6,003 bases of DNA, from positions 1-6,003 of the forward strand of contig QKHF01000227.1 in the NCBI GenBank assembly GCA_003250135.1. Direction: 5' to 3'. The position numbers and the translations under genes were made by a program. This DNA comes from Paracoccaceae bacterium. GTDB lineage: Bacteria; Pseudomonadota; Alphaproteobacteria; Rhodobacterales; Rhodobacteraceae. This document shows, piece after piece, positions 5,241 through 6,003 of the stretch. A model generated the notes under the pieces. The model saw nothing but the letters and a program-made list of their open reading frames with translations. It ran no database searches and was not told the origin of the DNA. Position 1 is the stretch's first letter. Every line of letters begins with the position of its first letter.

Positions 5241-6003
5241 ATGAACATCTCCATCGTCATTCCGGCGCGCTACGCCTCCTCCCGCTTCCCCGGCAAGCCG
5301 CTTGTGATGCTGAAAGGCCCGGACGGAACGCCGCGGTCGCTGATCGAGTGGTCCTGGCGCGCCGGCGCCGCGGTCAAGGGCGTCACCGAGGTGGTGGTGG
5401 CGACCGATGACGAGCGCATCGCCGAGGCTTGCCGCGGGTTCGGCGCCAAGGTCGCGATGACCTCCGAATCCTGCGCCAACGGCACCGAGCGCTGCGCCGA
5501 TGCGCTGCCCCAGCTCGACTCGCCGGATATGGTGGTGAATCTTCAGGGCGACGCGCCGCTGACCCCGCCCTGGTTCGTCGAGGACCTGATCGATGCGATG
5601 AAGGCGGATCCCAGCCTCGACGCCGCCACGCCGGTTCTGCGCTGCGACGGCGCGACTCTGTCGAAGTTTCTGGAGGACCGCCGCGCCGGGCGGGTGGGCG
5701 GCACCACGGCGGTGTTCGCGGCCAATGGCGACGGGATGTATTTCTCGAAGGAAGTGATCCCCTACACTTCTGCTGAATATGCGGAAGATGCCGACACGCC
5801 GGTCTTCCACCATGTCGGGGTCTACGCCTACAGCCCGGCGGCGCTGAAGCGCTACGCTTCCTGGGCTTCGGGTCCGCTGGAGAAGCTGGAGGGGCTGGAG
5901 CAGCTGCGGTTCCTGGAGAATGGCGGGCGGGTGCGCTGCGTCGAGGTCTCCGCCCCTGGCCGGGTGTTCTGGGAAGTGAACAACCCGGTCGATGTGGAGC
6001 GGG
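5241..6003 (+). CDS. kdsB: 3-deoxy-manno-octulosonate cytidylyltransferase (CMP-Kdo synthetase), C-terminus cut by window edge
   Basis: A cytoplasmic enzyme that activates Kdo with CTP to CMP-Kdo for LPS inner core or for the poly-Kdo linker of capsules. The 254 visible residues are nearly the whole protein (family about 250). Landmarks are the nucleotide-binding N-terminus IPARYASSRFPGKPL at 7-21, VVVATDDERI at 51-60, CANGTERCADAL at 78-89, VVNLQGDAP at 98-106, MYFSKEVIPY at 166-175, HHVGVYAYSP at 190-199, GPLEKLEGLEQLRFLENG at 211-228 and EVNNPVDVER at 245-254. Two differences from E. coli KdsB stand out: A105 where QGDEP has Glu, and N247 where VDTPEDLE has a putative metal-binding Asp. 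The ATG at 5241 fits the family N-terminus, but its ribosome site is poor: AGAAG lies just before it, AGGGG is 12 bases away and AGGGAGG is 21 bases away. It follows cysQ by 63 bp. A related sugar specificity is possible. Confidence 0.9.
   Translation, partial: MNISIVIPARYASSRFPGKPLVMLKGPDGTPRSLIEWSWRAGAAVKGVTEVVVATDDERIAEACRGFGAKVAMTSESCANGTERCADALPQLDSPDMVVNLQGDAPLTPPWFVEDLIDAMKADPSLDAATPVLRCDGATLSKFLEDRRAGRVGGTTAVFAANGDGMYFSKEVIPYTSAEYAEDADTPVFHHVGVYAYSPAALKRYASWASGPLEKLEGLEQLRFLENGGRVRCVEVSAPGRVFWEVNNPVDVER

Noticed and set aside
5211..5813. Minus-strand open frame of 200 residues across kdsB
   Set aside because: It mirrors the kdsB coding frame; the translation is His/Arg-rich with no motif.

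Overview
The window is about 65-70% GC, has tightly packed genes, and looks like an alphaproteobacterial chromosome, most likely Rhodobacterales or a close relative. This placement rests on recalled family resemblance: the aspartate carbamoyltransferase, the variant dihydroorotase with an arginine-phenylalanine pair in its metal site, and the pyrB-pyrC-plsY order all resemble Rhodobacterales versions. No database search was run. I see no mobile element, CRISPR array, tRNA, rRNA or prophage.

Left block (positions 1-2588, minus strand): a pyrB-pyrC-plsY operon reading right to left. PyrB is aspartate carbamoyltransferase. The pyrC product is a dihydroorotase homologue that has lost most of its metal-binding and catalytic residues, so it is probably the structural, non-catalytic partner of PyrB. 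PlsY, cut by the window edge, is the acyl-phosphate-dependent glycerol-3-phosphate acyltransferase that starts phospholipid synthesis. Both junctions are 4-base ATGA overlaps. pyrB seems to start at a CTG codon behind a very strong Shine-Dalgarno sequence, with a promoter candidate just upstream. The in-frame sequence further upstream would then not be transcribed from that promoter.

Middle (2589-3441): a 181-bp divergent intergenic region, then a plus-strand seven-helix PAQR/hemolysin III (TrhA-type) membrane protein. Asparagine stands where two canonical zinc-ligand histidines are expected.

Right block (3449-6003): an ABC-2 polysaccharide-export permease of KpsM type on the minus strand, converging on the PAQR gene with 7 bp between the stop codons. 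It diverges from cysQ (3'(2'),5'-bisphosphate nucleotidase) on the plus strand, which is followed by kdsB (CMP-Kdo synthetase), truncated at the right edge. The permease with kdsB suggests surface-polysaccharide or LPS work, possibly a Kdo-linked capsule. CysQ recycles the 3'-phosphoadenosine phosphate made in sulfate assimilation or sulfation. The KdsB departs from the family at two positions around its metal site.

Every stretch longer than 300 bases is covered by a gene. No clearly undescribed system is visible. The best leads are the CTG start of pyrB, the degenerate dihydroorotase, the altered PAQR metal site, the variant KdsB and the permease with no adjacent ATPase.
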